A DNA stretch of 64,000 nucleotides from a virus: IMG/VR virus record IMGVR_UViG_3300049215_000227, positions 1 to 64,000 of that record; one strand, given 5' to 3'. Position 1 is the first letter of the stretch. The number at the start of each line of letters is the position of its first letter. The translations under genes and the position numbers were made by a program. Below are positions 48,358-56,432 of the stretch, piece by piece. Below the pieces are notes generated by a model. The model did not search any database, was not told the DNA's origin, and was given only the letters and a program-made list of their open reading frames with translations.

Positions 48358-48624
48358 TTACTTCTTAAGGCCTAAGTCCTCTTCAAACTCAGCATCTGTG
48401 TACACGCTATCTACAACAACCCTTAGGGCGTCCCGAAAAGCCATGCCTAGGGCATTACGCATCACTTCTAAGTTCTGTAACTCTTCTGGACCATAATGAT
48501 GACCATAATGGGTGCGGTTATAGTAACTTTGTTCCAAGTAGTGCCTCATGTTGTAATAAAAGGTCCACTCAGCGGCCTGTGCAGCTTGCTCAATTACTTC
48601 TTCTTTAGGCTTCTTAAAATTCAT
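48358..48624 (-). CDS. Hypothetical protein
   Basis: 88 residues, helical: KPKEEVIEQAAQAAEWTFYYNMRHYLEQ, YGPEELQNLEVMRNALGMAFRDAL. No family is recognised. The ATG overlaps the helicase stop (ATGA). Probably co-translated with the helicase. Confidence 0.55.
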   Translation of the reverse strand: MNFKKPKEEVIEQAAQAAEWTFYYNMRHYLEQSYYNRTHYGHHYGPEELQNLEVMRNALGMAFRDALRVVVDSVYTDAEFEEDLGLKK

Positions 48625-50012
48625 AGGATCTTTACCTTGTCCGTAATTTCCCTATAGTACTCGACGCGATTGAACCCGTGCCGAGAGAGCATGGTTGAGC
48701 CCATTGGGATGTAATCCAAGACGATGCACTTGGTCTTAGAGTCTTGCTTCCTGAGGCCTCGACCCACGGCCTGAATCACTGGTCCCTTGCTAGCTACAAA
48801 GTTAGCTAGAACGAGGACGTCAACGTTCTTCGTGTCTGATCCCTCGCCGATCTTTCCGTCTGTCCCAACGAGACCAGGAATCTTCCCGGCATTTAGCTGC
48901 TCGACGTACTCTTGGCTCTTTGAGTCGATGCCGGTCGCAAACGGAATTCCCAGCTCTTTACTTAGTTTTTTTCCGTGCTCCACTTCGTCTACTAGGATCA
49001 AAACGGATTTTCCAGCGGCCATCATCTTCTGCGCGTCGTCACGGATCTGCGCCTTCATGATGTCGCTGTTGAGAACGTGTTCCTTATAAGACTTGATCTT
49101 GTCATCCTTGAAATCGCGCCCGATGGTTGGGACTTGACGAACGAAGAAGTATGGCTCCGCAAGCCAGCCGTTATCAACTCCCCACTTGATGTCGCGACGA
49201 ATCAATACCGGACCGCAGCCAGCAGTGATCATTATGTCTTTACCATCCGACCGGTAATCGGTAGCGGTAAGCCCAAAGATCTTTCCAACATTCGCAAGTC
49301 CTTGTGAGATATCAAAGAATGTGGTAGCTGGGGTGTGGTGCGTCTCATCAAGAATAACCACACCCAGTTCTGCGTTCTTGAAGTCGTCGATGTTCTTAGT
49401 AATTGAAGCAGCGATACCAACCGTAATGTCGCCAATGCGTTTCTTTCCGCCGCCAAAGAATCCGACCTTTTGCTTTCCAAAGCACGATTCAAAGAGTTCA
49501 TAAAACTGAAGCGCCACAGATTCTGATGGACATACAACGAGAGCCTTCCTCTTGTATTTTTGAATGAAGTGCGTTGCGAGAAGCGTCTTGCCCAACCCCG
49601 TAGCGAGGTTAATAAGACCGCGCGGATTGCGCATCATGAGGTCAACTGCTTCCTCTTGATAGTCTCGCAGAGCGTGAGGCTTGTTGACCCACGGAAGAGT
49701 TACTTTTGCTCCTGTCTGACCGCGAAGATCTAAGGGAGTCAAGCAGTTAAACTTATCCTTCAGCATCTCGACGAAGCACGAGGACACGATTAGCTTGTCA
49801 CCATCTTCCTCGTAGAGTTGTCCCTTAACTTCTTTTTGAAGTTGTGCATACGCTGGGGAATTACGAAGGTACATGTTCTTCGCCATGCGCCTAAGTTGAT
49901 ACTGTTTTGACTTATCGGTGTAAGTCAAGTGCTTCTTCACAAACTCCTGCATCTCGATCGAAGGATCTCTGATGATTAGCTTGTCGTTATAGATTGTGAC
50001 ATGGCTCAACAT
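48621..50012 (-). CDS. SF2 DNA helicase (UvsW-like)
   Basis: 463 residues. Motif I is NLATGLGKTLLATHF, motif II is VVILDETHH (DEXH), motif III is GLTATDYRSDG, and motif VI is QAVGRGLRK. A small N-terminal domain precedes the core as in UvsW. Such helicases remodel recombination and fork intermediates. It is transcribed leftward from the divergent region at about 50.03 kb. Confidence 0.85.
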   Translation of the reverse strand: MLSHVTIYNDKLIIRDPSIEMQEFVKKHLTYTDKSKQYQLRRMAKNMYLRNSPAYAQLQKEVKGQLYEEDGDKLIVSSCFVEMLKDKFNCLTPLDLRGQTGAKVTLPWVNKPHALRDYQEEAVDLMMRNPRGLINLATGLGKTLLATHFIQKYKRKALVVCPSESVALQFYELFESCFGKQKVGFFGGGKKRIGDITVGIAASITKNIDDFKNAELGVVILDETHHTPATTFFDISQGLANVGKIFGLTATDYRSDGKDIMITAGCGPVLIRRDIKWGVDNGWLAEPYFFVRQVPTIGRDFKDDKIKSYKEHVLNSDIMKAQIRDDAQKMMAAGKSVLILVDEVEHGKKLSKELGIPFATGIDSKSQEYVEQLNAGKIPGLVGTDGKIGEGSDTKNVDVLVLANFVASKGPVIQAVGRGLRKQDSKTKCIVLDYIPMGSTMLSRHGFNRVEYYREITDKVKIL

Positions 50013-50031
50013 GATCGGATTCTACTCAGTG

Positions 50032-50037
50032 TATAAT
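50032..50037 (+). promoter_or_regulatory. -10 box of structured leader RNA
   Basis: GTGTATAATTGAGAGG: TATAAT six bases before a likely start at about 50044, which is the first base of the terminal helix of the RNA below. Confidence 0.6.
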
Positions 50038-50043
50038 TGAGAG

Positions 50044-50228
50044 GTCAGCGCCGGCGTGGAAGGACACGCATGCAAGGTAGACTGGGGAAGGCACGGCCGG
50101 ATGAGCTAGGACTAAACTCATCGAACACCCTAGGACGATGCTAGTGCGCAGGATCACTTGCATAGATTTCGCAGAGGCATATCACTAGCGCCCACTGCGA
50201 CAGCTGGAATCAAGCCCAGCGCGCTGAC
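50044..50228 (+). ncRNA. Highly structured RNA with interlocking pseudoknots
   Basis: No gene is present. GTCAGCGC (50044-50051) pairs with GCGCTGAC (50221-50228). Inside are GCGTG/CACGC (50054-58/65-69), ATGCAAG/CTTGCAT (70-76/157-163), GATGAG/CTCATC (100-105/117-122), CTAGG/CCTAG (106-110/129-133), GCTAGTG/CACTAGC (140-146/183-189), TCGCAG/CTGCGA (169-174/195-200) and GCTGG/CCAGC (203-207/216-220). The third crosses the sixth, the sixth crosses the seventh, and the loop of the fourth pairs outside. That is 49 base pairs in 185 nt, all Watson-Crick. It ends eight bases before the HNH gene. Class unknown; possibly HEARO-like. Confidence 0.75.
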
Positions 50229-50236
50229 TCAATTTT

Positions 50237-50602
50237 ATGCGCTACTCAAGTCATAACGTTTTAGTTAGTGATCCCCACCCCAAGAGTCTAGCCGCTCTAG
50301 TCTTGCTCACCAAGAAACTTGCACCTCGTCCACTCGGATACAAGGAGTGGCTTCGCTATCGTAAGTGGTATCTGCGCGAGCACTGGAGAAAGCACAGAGA
50401 TTTCCGCTGCGCCTACTGCGGTAAGAGTGGACTCAAGAAGACTACTGACTACGACGATCAGCTTGCAACTCTAGATCACGTCAAGCCTTTATCTAAAGGT
50501 GGAGAGCGATTTCACTCTTCTAACCTAGTTGTCGCTTGCTATTCCTGCAACAGCAAGAAGAAGGACAAATCCGTAGAAGAGTTTTTAAAACCGATCGTAT
50601 AA
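50237..50602 (+). CDS. HNH endonuclease
   Basis: 121 residues. FRCAYCGKSG, LATLDHVKPLSKGG and NLVVACYSCNSKKKDK make a complete HNH/Zn motif like that of Cas9/IsrB-type and homing HNH domains. There is no RuvC part. No ribosome site lies before the ATG; the structured RNA ends eight bases upstream, so its folding may affect translation. It could be a homing nuclease using the RNA or inserted next to it. Confidence 0.85.
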   Translation: MRYSSHNVLVSDPHPKSLAALVLLTKKLAPRPLGYKEWLRYRKWYLREHWRKHRDFRCAYCGKSGLKKTTDYDDQLATLDHVKPLSKGGERFHSSNLVVACYSCNSKKKDKSVEEFLKPIV

Positions 50603-50603
50603 T
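50598..50603 (+). promoter_or_regulatory. -10 box for the early gene run
   Basis: ATCGTATAATATCC overlaps the HNH stop codon; the next start (50632) has TTTGGAGG. Confidence 0.5.
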
Positions 50604-50631
50604 ATCCATCGATAACACTTTTGGAGGTTTT

Positions 50632-50841
50632 ATGGGCGATGTTTCTTACGCCAACAAATTGAAGACGCAACTCTACTGGTGGCTTAGTTCTCATAGGCCA
50701 TTTATTCTAAACGACGAGTACAGAATCGAGCTCCTGTTCGTCGACAAGAAGAATAACTCAGCCAAGATTCAAATCACAAACTTAAAGACCGGCGCCGTGA
50801 TGACTCAGGAGCAGGAAGGTGTTTCCGATGTCAGCGGATAA
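50632..50841 (+). CDS. Hypothetical early protein
   Basis: 69 residues from ATG 50632 with TTTGGAGG upstream. Short beta protein (YRIELLFVDKKNNSAKIQITNLKTGAVMTQEQEG). No family is recognised. It overlaps the next gene. Confidence 0.6.
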   Translation: MGDVSYANKLKTQLYWWLSSHRPFILNDEYRIELLFVDKKNNSAKIQITNLKTGAVMTQEQEGVSDVSG

Positions 50842-51352
50842 TGCCACTCTCATCTTTGAGCGCTGGCGCGCGTCACTGCGTGACCGCGACAGGAGCGTTG
50901 GAGCTGTCTCTGGTAACTTCGACGATCTGTTCGATCAGCTAAGCAGCGCTGGCGTGTCGTTCGAAGACGCTCACAAGCTTCTTCCGCAAGCCATCAAGGC
51001 GCATCAACCTGCTCCGGCGGTTGCTCGCACCATATGGAAGAATGCCAAGAACAATCCTAAGAATGCTGAGTTCACTGAGAAGGAATTCATCGACAACTGG
51101 AACAAGGATATCGCGGACAGAGCTACAAACAGCTTCTTTGCATTCTTCCAGGTTCCAGAAGAGAACGATGATGACGGTGAACCTAAGATTTACGGCCAGA
51201 TGTCCGCTAAGGAGTACAAGCTTCAGCGCAGACATGCTGATTCTTATCCCATCCTCGATACGGAGGAGTTAGAGCGTAGGTTGCAAGCTGGCGCGTATAA
51301 TCCAGCAGTTGATTTGATGAACGACGAGGACGACAGTGGCAACTCTAACTAA
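50828..51352 (+). CDS. Hypothetical protein before the helicase
   Basis: 174 residues from ATG 50828 with GGAAGG upstream. Helical: LFDQLSSAGVSFEDAHKLLPQAIKAHQPAPAVARTIWKNAKNN, then an acidic end (MNDEDDSGNSN). The helicase start lies in its last codons. A helicase-loader role is possible from position only. Confidence 0.5.
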   Translation: MSADNATLIFERWRASLRDRDRSVGAVSGNFDDLFDQLSSAGVSFEDAHKLLPQAIKAHQPAPAVARTIWKNAKNNPKNAEFTEKEFIDNWNKDIADRATNSFFAFFQVPEENDDDGEPKIYGQMSAKEYKLQRRHADSYPILDTEELERRLQAGAYNPAVDLMNDEDDSGNSN

Positions 51353-52373
51353 GGAACAACTAGAGAATCAGTTAAGGAAGGCCGGCATTCAGCCAGGCGA
51401 GGACTTAACAGGTAAGTTCGATAACGTCGACGATTTCGGTAACCGCGAGTCCATCCTTGACATGTATCGCAAGGTTGGAAACTACAACAAGATGCTTGAT
51501 GAGCGAATGACGCTCATCAATCGATCTCTCACTGCTGCGATCCCGTTCACCCGTGAAAACCTCTACCTGTTCTGCGCGTATACCGGCTCTGGTAAGTCCA
51601 CTGTGGCTGCGAACATCTCGTATCCGCTCTGGAAGCAGCAGAAGAAGATTCTCGTGGTCTCCAACGAGGAGACGTCGCAAGACATCTGCTTTCGAATTGC
51701 GTGCCTAGAGAAGGGCTACAACTTCAACGATTGGAAGAAGGGCTACATGCCCGTGGAGCAGCAGAAGGAGTGTCTCGCGCTCTTCCCAGAGATTACGAAG
51801 TTCGTCAAGATATGCGACGTTGTCTGGGAAGAGGGTCTAACCACCAAGATTGAAGGCATCAAGGGTCTTCTGGAGGCAGTTAAAGGTAAGGGATACTCTT
51901 GCGTTCTCATCGACTACTATCAGCTCATCAAGGATTCCATCAAGGATAAGACGCGCACTCGCTACGACGTTCTAAACGATCTTCGCATCTGGCTTGGCCA
52001 GTACATCAAGAGTTGCGAGATTCCTGTATGCCTATTCGTTCAGCTCTACTCTCAAGGCAAGCGTCCTTCGAAGGACATCGACACGAGAATTAAGGAATGT
52101 AGTGCTGTGGTTGAGCCTGCTTCAGTCATCATCGAAGTTGTTCCTAACTTTGACGAGCAGACCTCTGACTTTGTGGTCCACAAGGATCGCTTCGGGGTGG
52201 CAGCCGGCTTCCGCATAGTGTGCCCGTTCGAGAAGGGGCGCTTCATGGATCAACTCAGTCAGCGCGAGATGGCCGAGCGTCGCCTAGATAGGATGACTGG
52301 GCCCGAGAACAACCTATCAGCTGGCGCTGATTACGAAGCGGCTAAGAAGCTGGGCAAGATGAGCGGCACATGA
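51336..52373 (+). CDS. DnaB-family replicative helicase
   Basis: 345 residues, a RecA-fold helicase lacking the DnaB N-terminal domain. Walker A is FCAYTGSGKSTVAANI. Motif 1a is VVSNEETSQDICFRIA, and Walker B is SCVLIDYYQLIK. The end has DRFGVAAGFRIVCPFEKGRF and a polar tail. It unwinds DNA ahead of DnaE. It overlaps the primase gene by four bases. Confidence 0.85.
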   Translation: MATLTKEQLENQLRKAGIQPGEDLTGKFDNVDDFGNRESILDMYRKVGNYNKMLDERMTLINRSLTAAIPFTRENLYLFCAYTGSGKSTVAANISYPLWKQQKKILVVSNEETSQDICFRIACLEKGYNFNDWKKGYMPVEQQKECLALFPEITKFVKICDVVWEEGLTTKIEGIKGLLEAVKGKGYSCVLIDYYQLIKDSIKDKTRTRYDVLNDLRIWLGQYIKSCEIPVCLFVQLYSQGKRPSKDIDTRIKECSAVVEPASVIIEVVPNFDEQTSDFVVHKDRFGVAAGFRIVCPFEKGRFMDQLSQREMAERRLDRMTGPENNLSAGADYEAAKKLGKMSGT

Positions 52374-53245
52374 TCAACACCAAGAAGTGCTTAATCTGCA
52401 AGGATGGCAAGAAGAACAACTGCTTGCACTGGCATGTTGATCCGGAAGACGGCTCTATCTGGGTCTGGTGCCAAGGGAAGTGCCAGCGCGGGTACTCCAT
52501 CCGCGATTACTGCTGGCACGCAGGCATCGATCTCCCTGAGTTCTTGAAGGGTGACTTTGACTTCAAGGAAGCTCCTCCAAACGAGGTGCAGGCCATGAAC
52601 TGGCCAGCGCGCTTCATTCCACTTTCTGATCCACGAGCAGAGGCCGGCGTTGCGTATGTTCGCAGCCGAGGACTCACGCTTGAAGGCGACATGTATTATG
52701 ATTTAGAGAGGAAGGGAATTGTCTTCCCTTACTATTTTGATAACACTTTTTGCGGCGCGCAGACCAGGTTCATAGAACCGCGCGTCCATCCAGACGGCGA
52801 GATTCAAAAGATGGATACGCTTCCTGGAACCCGGTTAGGGTTGCTTTTTTATGGCTGGAATCAGTCGCGCTTCGTTGGAGATGTTAAGGGAGTCATTGTC
52901 ACGGAGGGCTCGTTTAACGCAATCGCTATTAACCAAGCGTTCAACTTGGCTAGCGGCGGCGTTGCTCGTAATGCCTGGCGGGCTATTTCTTGTAGCGGGG
53001 CTGGCGCTACGAAGCATCATCAGGAAGCGCTTAAGGAACTTAAGGAACAAGGACTAAAAGTTATCATTGCCCCAGATCTAGACGATGCCGGGATGAAGAT
53101 GCTTAAGAAGTTCAAGGAATCTGACTCCTGTACTCACTATGCACTCACCAGCGATACGCGCGACTGGAACGACATGTGTCGAGACCTAGGACACGCTGAG
53201 TTTGCTAAGTGGTTCTGGACCACAGTAAAAAGTATACATGACTAG
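52370..53245 (+). CDS. DNA primase (Zn + TOPRIM)
   Basis: 291 residues. An N-terminal C-x-x-C...H...C-x-x-x-C cluster (CLICKDGKKNNCLHWH, WCQGKCQRGYS) binds Zn. TOPRIM: VIVTEGSFNAIAI (the Glu) and VIIAPDLDDAGMKML (DxDxxG). It makes RNA primers together with the helicase just upstream. It is the T7-like layout split in two genes. It ends in TAG inside the next start. Confidence 0.9.
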   Translation: MINTKKCLICKDGKKNNCLHWHVDPEDGSIWVWCQGKCQRGYSIRDYCWHAGIDLPEFLKGDFDFKEAPPNEVQAMNWPARFIPLSDPRAEAGVAYVRSRGLTLEGDMYYDLERKGIVFPYYFDNTFCGAQTRFIEPRVHPDGEIQKMDTLPGTRLGLLFYGWNQSRFVGDVKGVIVTEGSFNAIAINQAFNLASGGVARNAWRAISCSGAGATKHHQEALKELKEQGLKVIIAPDLDDAGMKMLKKFKESDSCTHYALTSDTRDWNDMCRDLGHAEFAKWFWTTVKSIHD

Positions 53246-53540
53246 CGTAGAGCTCGTTGCGTTCAGCAACGACAATCATATCGACACTCACGGTGCCTAT
53301 CGTGGAACTCTTTCGAATCCGCGAGACAGACTTCTATCTACGCTTAAAAAACTGGGTCTAAGATCGCCAAACGTTCTCCCTGAGCACGTGTATACAGTTC
53401 CAATCTCTGGGATCTACATGGTTCAGCACATGAACATGAGCAGTGGTCAAAGAGACATGCAGATGACCAGATTCAACGCTGGTGACATAGTTCAAATCGA
53501 CCCCGCTTGCAAGGTGATGATTCACAGGCTCGGTTCCTGA
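53238..53540 (+). CDS. Small protein with C1q-like start
   Basis: 100 residues. The segment NDNHIDTHGAYRG...VYTVPISGIYMVQHMN resembles the DTHGAYNN...FTVPVTGIYRV of the C1q-like fibre domain at 56433, but lacks the rest. It overlaps the primase by eight bases. A virion-attachment fragment or a regulator is possible. Confidence 0.5.
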   Translation: MTSVELVAFSNDNHIDTHGAYRGTLSNPRDRLLSTLKKLGLRSPNVLPEHVYTVPISGIYMVQHMNMSSGQRDMQMTRFNAGDIVQIDPACKVMIHRLGS

Positions 53541-53923
53541 TGTCAGTTAAGAAGGCTGTCTGGGATCAGATCAACAAGCGAGTTAAGCGAAAGAAAGAGC
53601 TCGAAGAGAAGATTGCTTCTAGGCGCGACAACGTTGAGTCATTCGTTCTCGAGATGATCGGCGAGGTTGACGAGATGATGGCTTCAACTGTTAATACCTC
53701 GCTGGCACCTGTACTTGCTGAGTATTACATAGCTTCTGTTCATGAGCGACTTAAGACTCTTGATTCTGGCGTGAAGATTGAGCCTTCGTGGCAGAATGAC
53801 GGTGCCGACGGCACAATGCCTCGTCTAAGTGGCATCTTGTTGAAGTGGTCCAAGAGTTATCAAAAGGAAAACAATTGCGACGCTGAGCTGTTTGTTGACG
53901 TCGCTAGCTTGCTATTTAAGTGA
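53540..53923 (+). CDS. Hypothetical helical protein
   Basis: 127 residues from an ATG overlapping the previous stop (TGATG). A basic coiled-coil (NKRVKRKKELEEKIASRR) is followed by helices (VESFVLEMIGEVDEMMASTVNTSLAPVLAEYYIASVHERLK). No family is recognised. Confidence 0.5.
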   Translation: MSVKKAVWDQINKRVKRKKELEEKIASRRDNVESFVLEMIGEVDEMMASTVNTSLAPVLAEYYIASVHERLKTLDSGVKIEPSWQNDGADGTMPRLSGILLKWSKSYQKENNCDAELFVDVASLLFK

Positions 53924-53930
53924 GAACATT

Positions 53931-54497
53931 ATGAAAGATTTAGGCGGACATATCTACCTTTTTGAAGACGCTTTAGCTCCTGAAGTTTGCGACGAGATAG
54001 TTCGTAGATTTGAGGCGGACGAGCGCAAGGCACCAGGACTAGCATATGGTCCAAACGGACCTTTTATTCATGAGGCCAAGAAGTCGACAGACTTGAGAAT
54101 CAGCAGCTTTCAAGACTGGCAAGACTTAGATATGGTGTTATTCACGTCATGCTCTAACGCCATGAATAAGTTTTTGGAGAAGCATCCTGAACTTAATATG
54201 GGACAGCTGCGCGATACTGGATATAACATTCAACGTTCTGTTCCTGGAGATCGCTTCACTGCGCACATTGACGCCGCGTTTGGCGCTACTGTTTATAGGA
54301 AAGTTGCCTTCATCTGGTATCTAAACGATGTAGAAGAGGGCGGAGAGACTGTGTTTGAGTTTCAAGGAGTTACGGTTAAGCCTAAGAAGGGAACGATGAT
54401 AATGTTCCCACCATTTTGGACGCATAGACACGAAGGACGAACGCCTTTGTCTGGCACCAAGTACATAATCACGACGTTTGTTGAAGCCGTTAGTTGA
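53931..54497 (+). CDS. 2OG-Fe(II) oxygenase (prolyl-hydroxylase type)
   Basis: 188 residues from ATG 53931. Fe ligands H112/D114 in RFTAHIDAAFG and a distal His in FWTHRHEGRTPLSGTKY, whose Lys would bind 2-oxoglutarate, plus GGETVFEF. It oxidises a protein or nucleic-acid side chain. The target is unknown; phage copies are common near tail fibres. Its stop overlaps the end of the collar gene on the other strand. Confidence 0.85.
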   Translation: MKDLGGHIYLFEDALAPEVCDEIVRRFEADERKAPGLAYGPNGPFIHEAKKSTDLRISSFQDWQDLDMVLFTSCSNAMNKFLEKHPELNMGQLRDTGYNIQRSVPGDRFTAHIDAAFGATVYRKVAFIWYLNDVEEGGETVFEFQGVTVKPKKGTMIMFPPFWTHRHEGRTPLSGTKYIITTFVEAVS

Positions 54498-54942
54498 TGC
54501 GAATGAACCAGTTGATGGTGATGTTCTTGTGACGAGTATCACCAGCAGCGCCAGAGTTATTCTGAATCGTACCGTTGTTGTTGACCCAAATAACGCCTTG
54601 ATTGTTGTTACCACCGTTGGTCATCCAGTTGTTGGGACTGGAGTACGTTCCGTGGTTGTGTGTTCCGATACCGTCTGCCTGATATGTTCCAAGTGACAGA
54701 TCGCCGTCAGGGTTTTGATTTCCGTCAGATCGACCGTTATTCTTGCCGCGAAGACCAATGCCTCGAGCATCAGGAACAGTCGTGAAGCCAGTTACTGTTG
54801 CGTAAGCTGATCCTACGCAAGAGCTGCCGTCGGCTAAAACCCAACCAGTCCCGTTGATTGCTTGGAACTGAGCCAGCGTCAGCATCGACGAGTGGATGGT
54901 TCCAATTGGACTTTGATTTTGAAAAATATTTGTCTTAGGCAT
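54490..54942 (-). CDS. Tail collar/fibre tip protein (paralogue A)
   Basis: 150 residues: PIGTIHSSMLTLAQFQAINGTGWVLADG, VPDARGIGLRGKNNGRSDGNQNP then GTHNHGT and a C-terminal NITINWFIRIN. It has the phage tail-collar fold and is close to the gene at 55957. Likely a receptor-binding or collar element at a fibre tip. It is convergent with the oxygenase gene. Confidence 0.8.
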   Translation of the reverse strand: MPKTNIFQNQSPIGTIHSSMLTLAQFQAINGTGWVLADGSSCVGSAYATVTGFTTVPDARGIGLRGKNNGRSDGNQNPDGDLSLGTYQADGIGTHNHGTYSSPNNWMTNGGNNNQGVIWVNNNGTIQNNSGAAGDTRHKNITINWFIRIN

Positions 54943-54945
54943 AAA

Positions 54946-55947
54946 TTATCCCACGTAGTACTCTTCAACTATGATGATGCCGGTCCCACCGTCACCACCC
55001 GGAGATGAAGCGGTACCGTTAGTACCAACTGAATATGAGTAGGTAGCAGCTGGGCTTGGAATAATCGCTTCAATGTATCCGCCAGAAGCACCACCAGCAC
55101 CAGACGTGTTAGCGTTTCTTGAACCAGAACCACCACCACCGGAACCAGAGTTTGCAGCTGCAGAACCACCACCACCGTTACCGTTACCGCCACCGCCGTT
55201 ACCACCGAACGGAGATGCGCCACCCTGACCACCTTGAATGAAGGTAGCTGAACCTTGAAGCTCGGAACCACCGCCCTGAGAACCTGTCATGGCCACAACA
55301 GCGATAGCTGGGGAGTTGACAGTTGCAGTGCCGCCAGTCGACGGACCGCCGCCACCAGAACCACCGCCGCCACCACCGCCACCAGTACAGGTGAGGAGAG
55401 ACGTTCCGAAGGTAGTCGTTCCACCAGTATTACCGGTGCCGCCGCCACCACCACCACCGCCACCACCGACCATCTTAACTTTTAACCACACAGCGCCAGC
55501 CGGCGTAGTGTATGTTCCTGAGCCAGATAGGAGCCTAGTTACAGTAGGAGCAGTTATGATCGTGTTTTGGATCGTGATGATCCTGTTGTCCATCTGGAAC
55601 GTGATCTCAGGCTTCAAGCCCATCTTCAACGCTTGGATGTTCAAGCCAGAAGGAAGAGCTGAGGTCAAGGTGACCTGATTGCTGTTACCGTCTGAACCGA
55701 TGTTCGTGAACGTGTAGTCGTTGCTCGCGCCAAGATTTAGCTTCTTACCGTCGACAAACAGCCACAAGTTGTCGGTGTAACTAGTAGATGTCGTATTGAT
55801 GTAGAAAGGCAACGTGATAACCGTCTGACCAGTTGTCGACGTCGCGTAGTAGCTAGCAATCGTTGGCTGATTTAGCTGCGGCGTCGTATCGTTGTTGGTA
55901 AACTTCTTAACGTTACCCTTGCTGCTTAAGCTTTGTGTAATTGGCAT
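54946..55947 (-). CDS. Gly-rich tail fibre
   Basis: 333 residues. A beta-rich N-terminus is followed at about 150-300 by several poly-Gly runs (one of ten Gly) and Gly/Ser/Thr loops, and a final IIIVEEYYVG. Gly-rich tips of this kind are used as receptor-binding loops in other fibres (e.g. T4-like gp38). The DNA of this part is highly repetitive GGN codons, prone to length change. Confidence 0.75.
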   Translation of the reverse strand: MPITQSLSSKGNVKKFTNNDTTPQLNQPTIASYYATSTTGQTVITLPFYINTTSTSYTDNLWLFVDGKKLNLGASNDYTFTNIGSDGNSNQVTLTSALPSGLNIQALKMGLKPEITFQMDNRIITIQNTIITAPTVTRLLSGSGTYTTPAGAVWLKVKMVGGGGGGGGGGTGNTGGTTTFGTSLLTCTGGGGGGGGSGGGGPSTGGTATVNSPAIAVVAMTGSQGGGSELQGSATFIQGGQGGASPFGGNGGGGNGNGGGGSAAANSGSGGGGSGSRNANTSGAGGASGGYIEAIIPSPAATYSYSVGTNGTASSPGGDGGTGIIIVEEYYVG

Positions 55948-55956
55948 ACTCTATCC

Positions 55957-56424
55957 TTAGTTGTTAATCTTTATGAAGTGATTAACGGTAACGTTTACCA
56001 TGCGACTCTCTGTATCTGAGTTTGCTCCGTTAACGCCGTTAGTAAAAACTTGCGCTCCAAAGTGAGTAGCACCGTAACCTTGCATAGTGTTGCCGGGGTT
56101 ACTTGGGTTAATGTTGTACCACGTTTCAATGTAGTGGTTGTGGGATTGCATAGCGTGATCTTGGAAGGTACCTAATGCTACATCGCCAGCAGGGTTTTGA
56201 TGCCCATCGCTTCTACCGTTATTTTTTCCACGCAGAACCATACCGCGCAAGTCAGGAATCGTACTGTTTCCCGTTACGGAGGCGTATGTAGAGCCAGCAA
56301 CTGAACTGCCGTCTGCTAAGACCCAACCACTGCCGTTAATGGCTTGAAACTGAGCAAGAGTAAGCAAGGACGATACGACCATGCCGATCGGATTTCTATC
56401 TGTTTGCTTAAAAACTTTAGCCAT
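55957..56424 (-). CDS. Tail collar/fibre tip protein (paralogue B)
   Basis: 155 residues with NPIGMVVSSLLTLAQFQAINGSGWVLADG and PDLRGMVLRGKNNGRSDGHQNP, nearly the same as the gene at 54490, but a different AMQSHNHYIETWYNIN tip. The shared N-terminal parts and different tips suggest alternative or paired adhesins. Confidence 0.8.
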   Translation of the reverse strand: MAKVFKQTDRNPIGMVVSSLLTLAQFQAINGSGWVLADGSSVAGSTYASVTGNSTIPDLRGMVLRGKNNGRSDGHQNPAGDVALGTFQDHAMQSHNHYIETWYNINPSNPGNTMQGYGATHFGAQVFTNGVNGANSDTESRMVNVTVNHFIKINN

Positions 56425-56432
56425 AAAACTCC

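Noticed and set aside
50044-50228. Group I intron
   Set aside because: The P3/P7-like crossing is suggestive, but the G-binding-site sequences are not recognisable, J7/3 would be too long, and no split gene flanks it.
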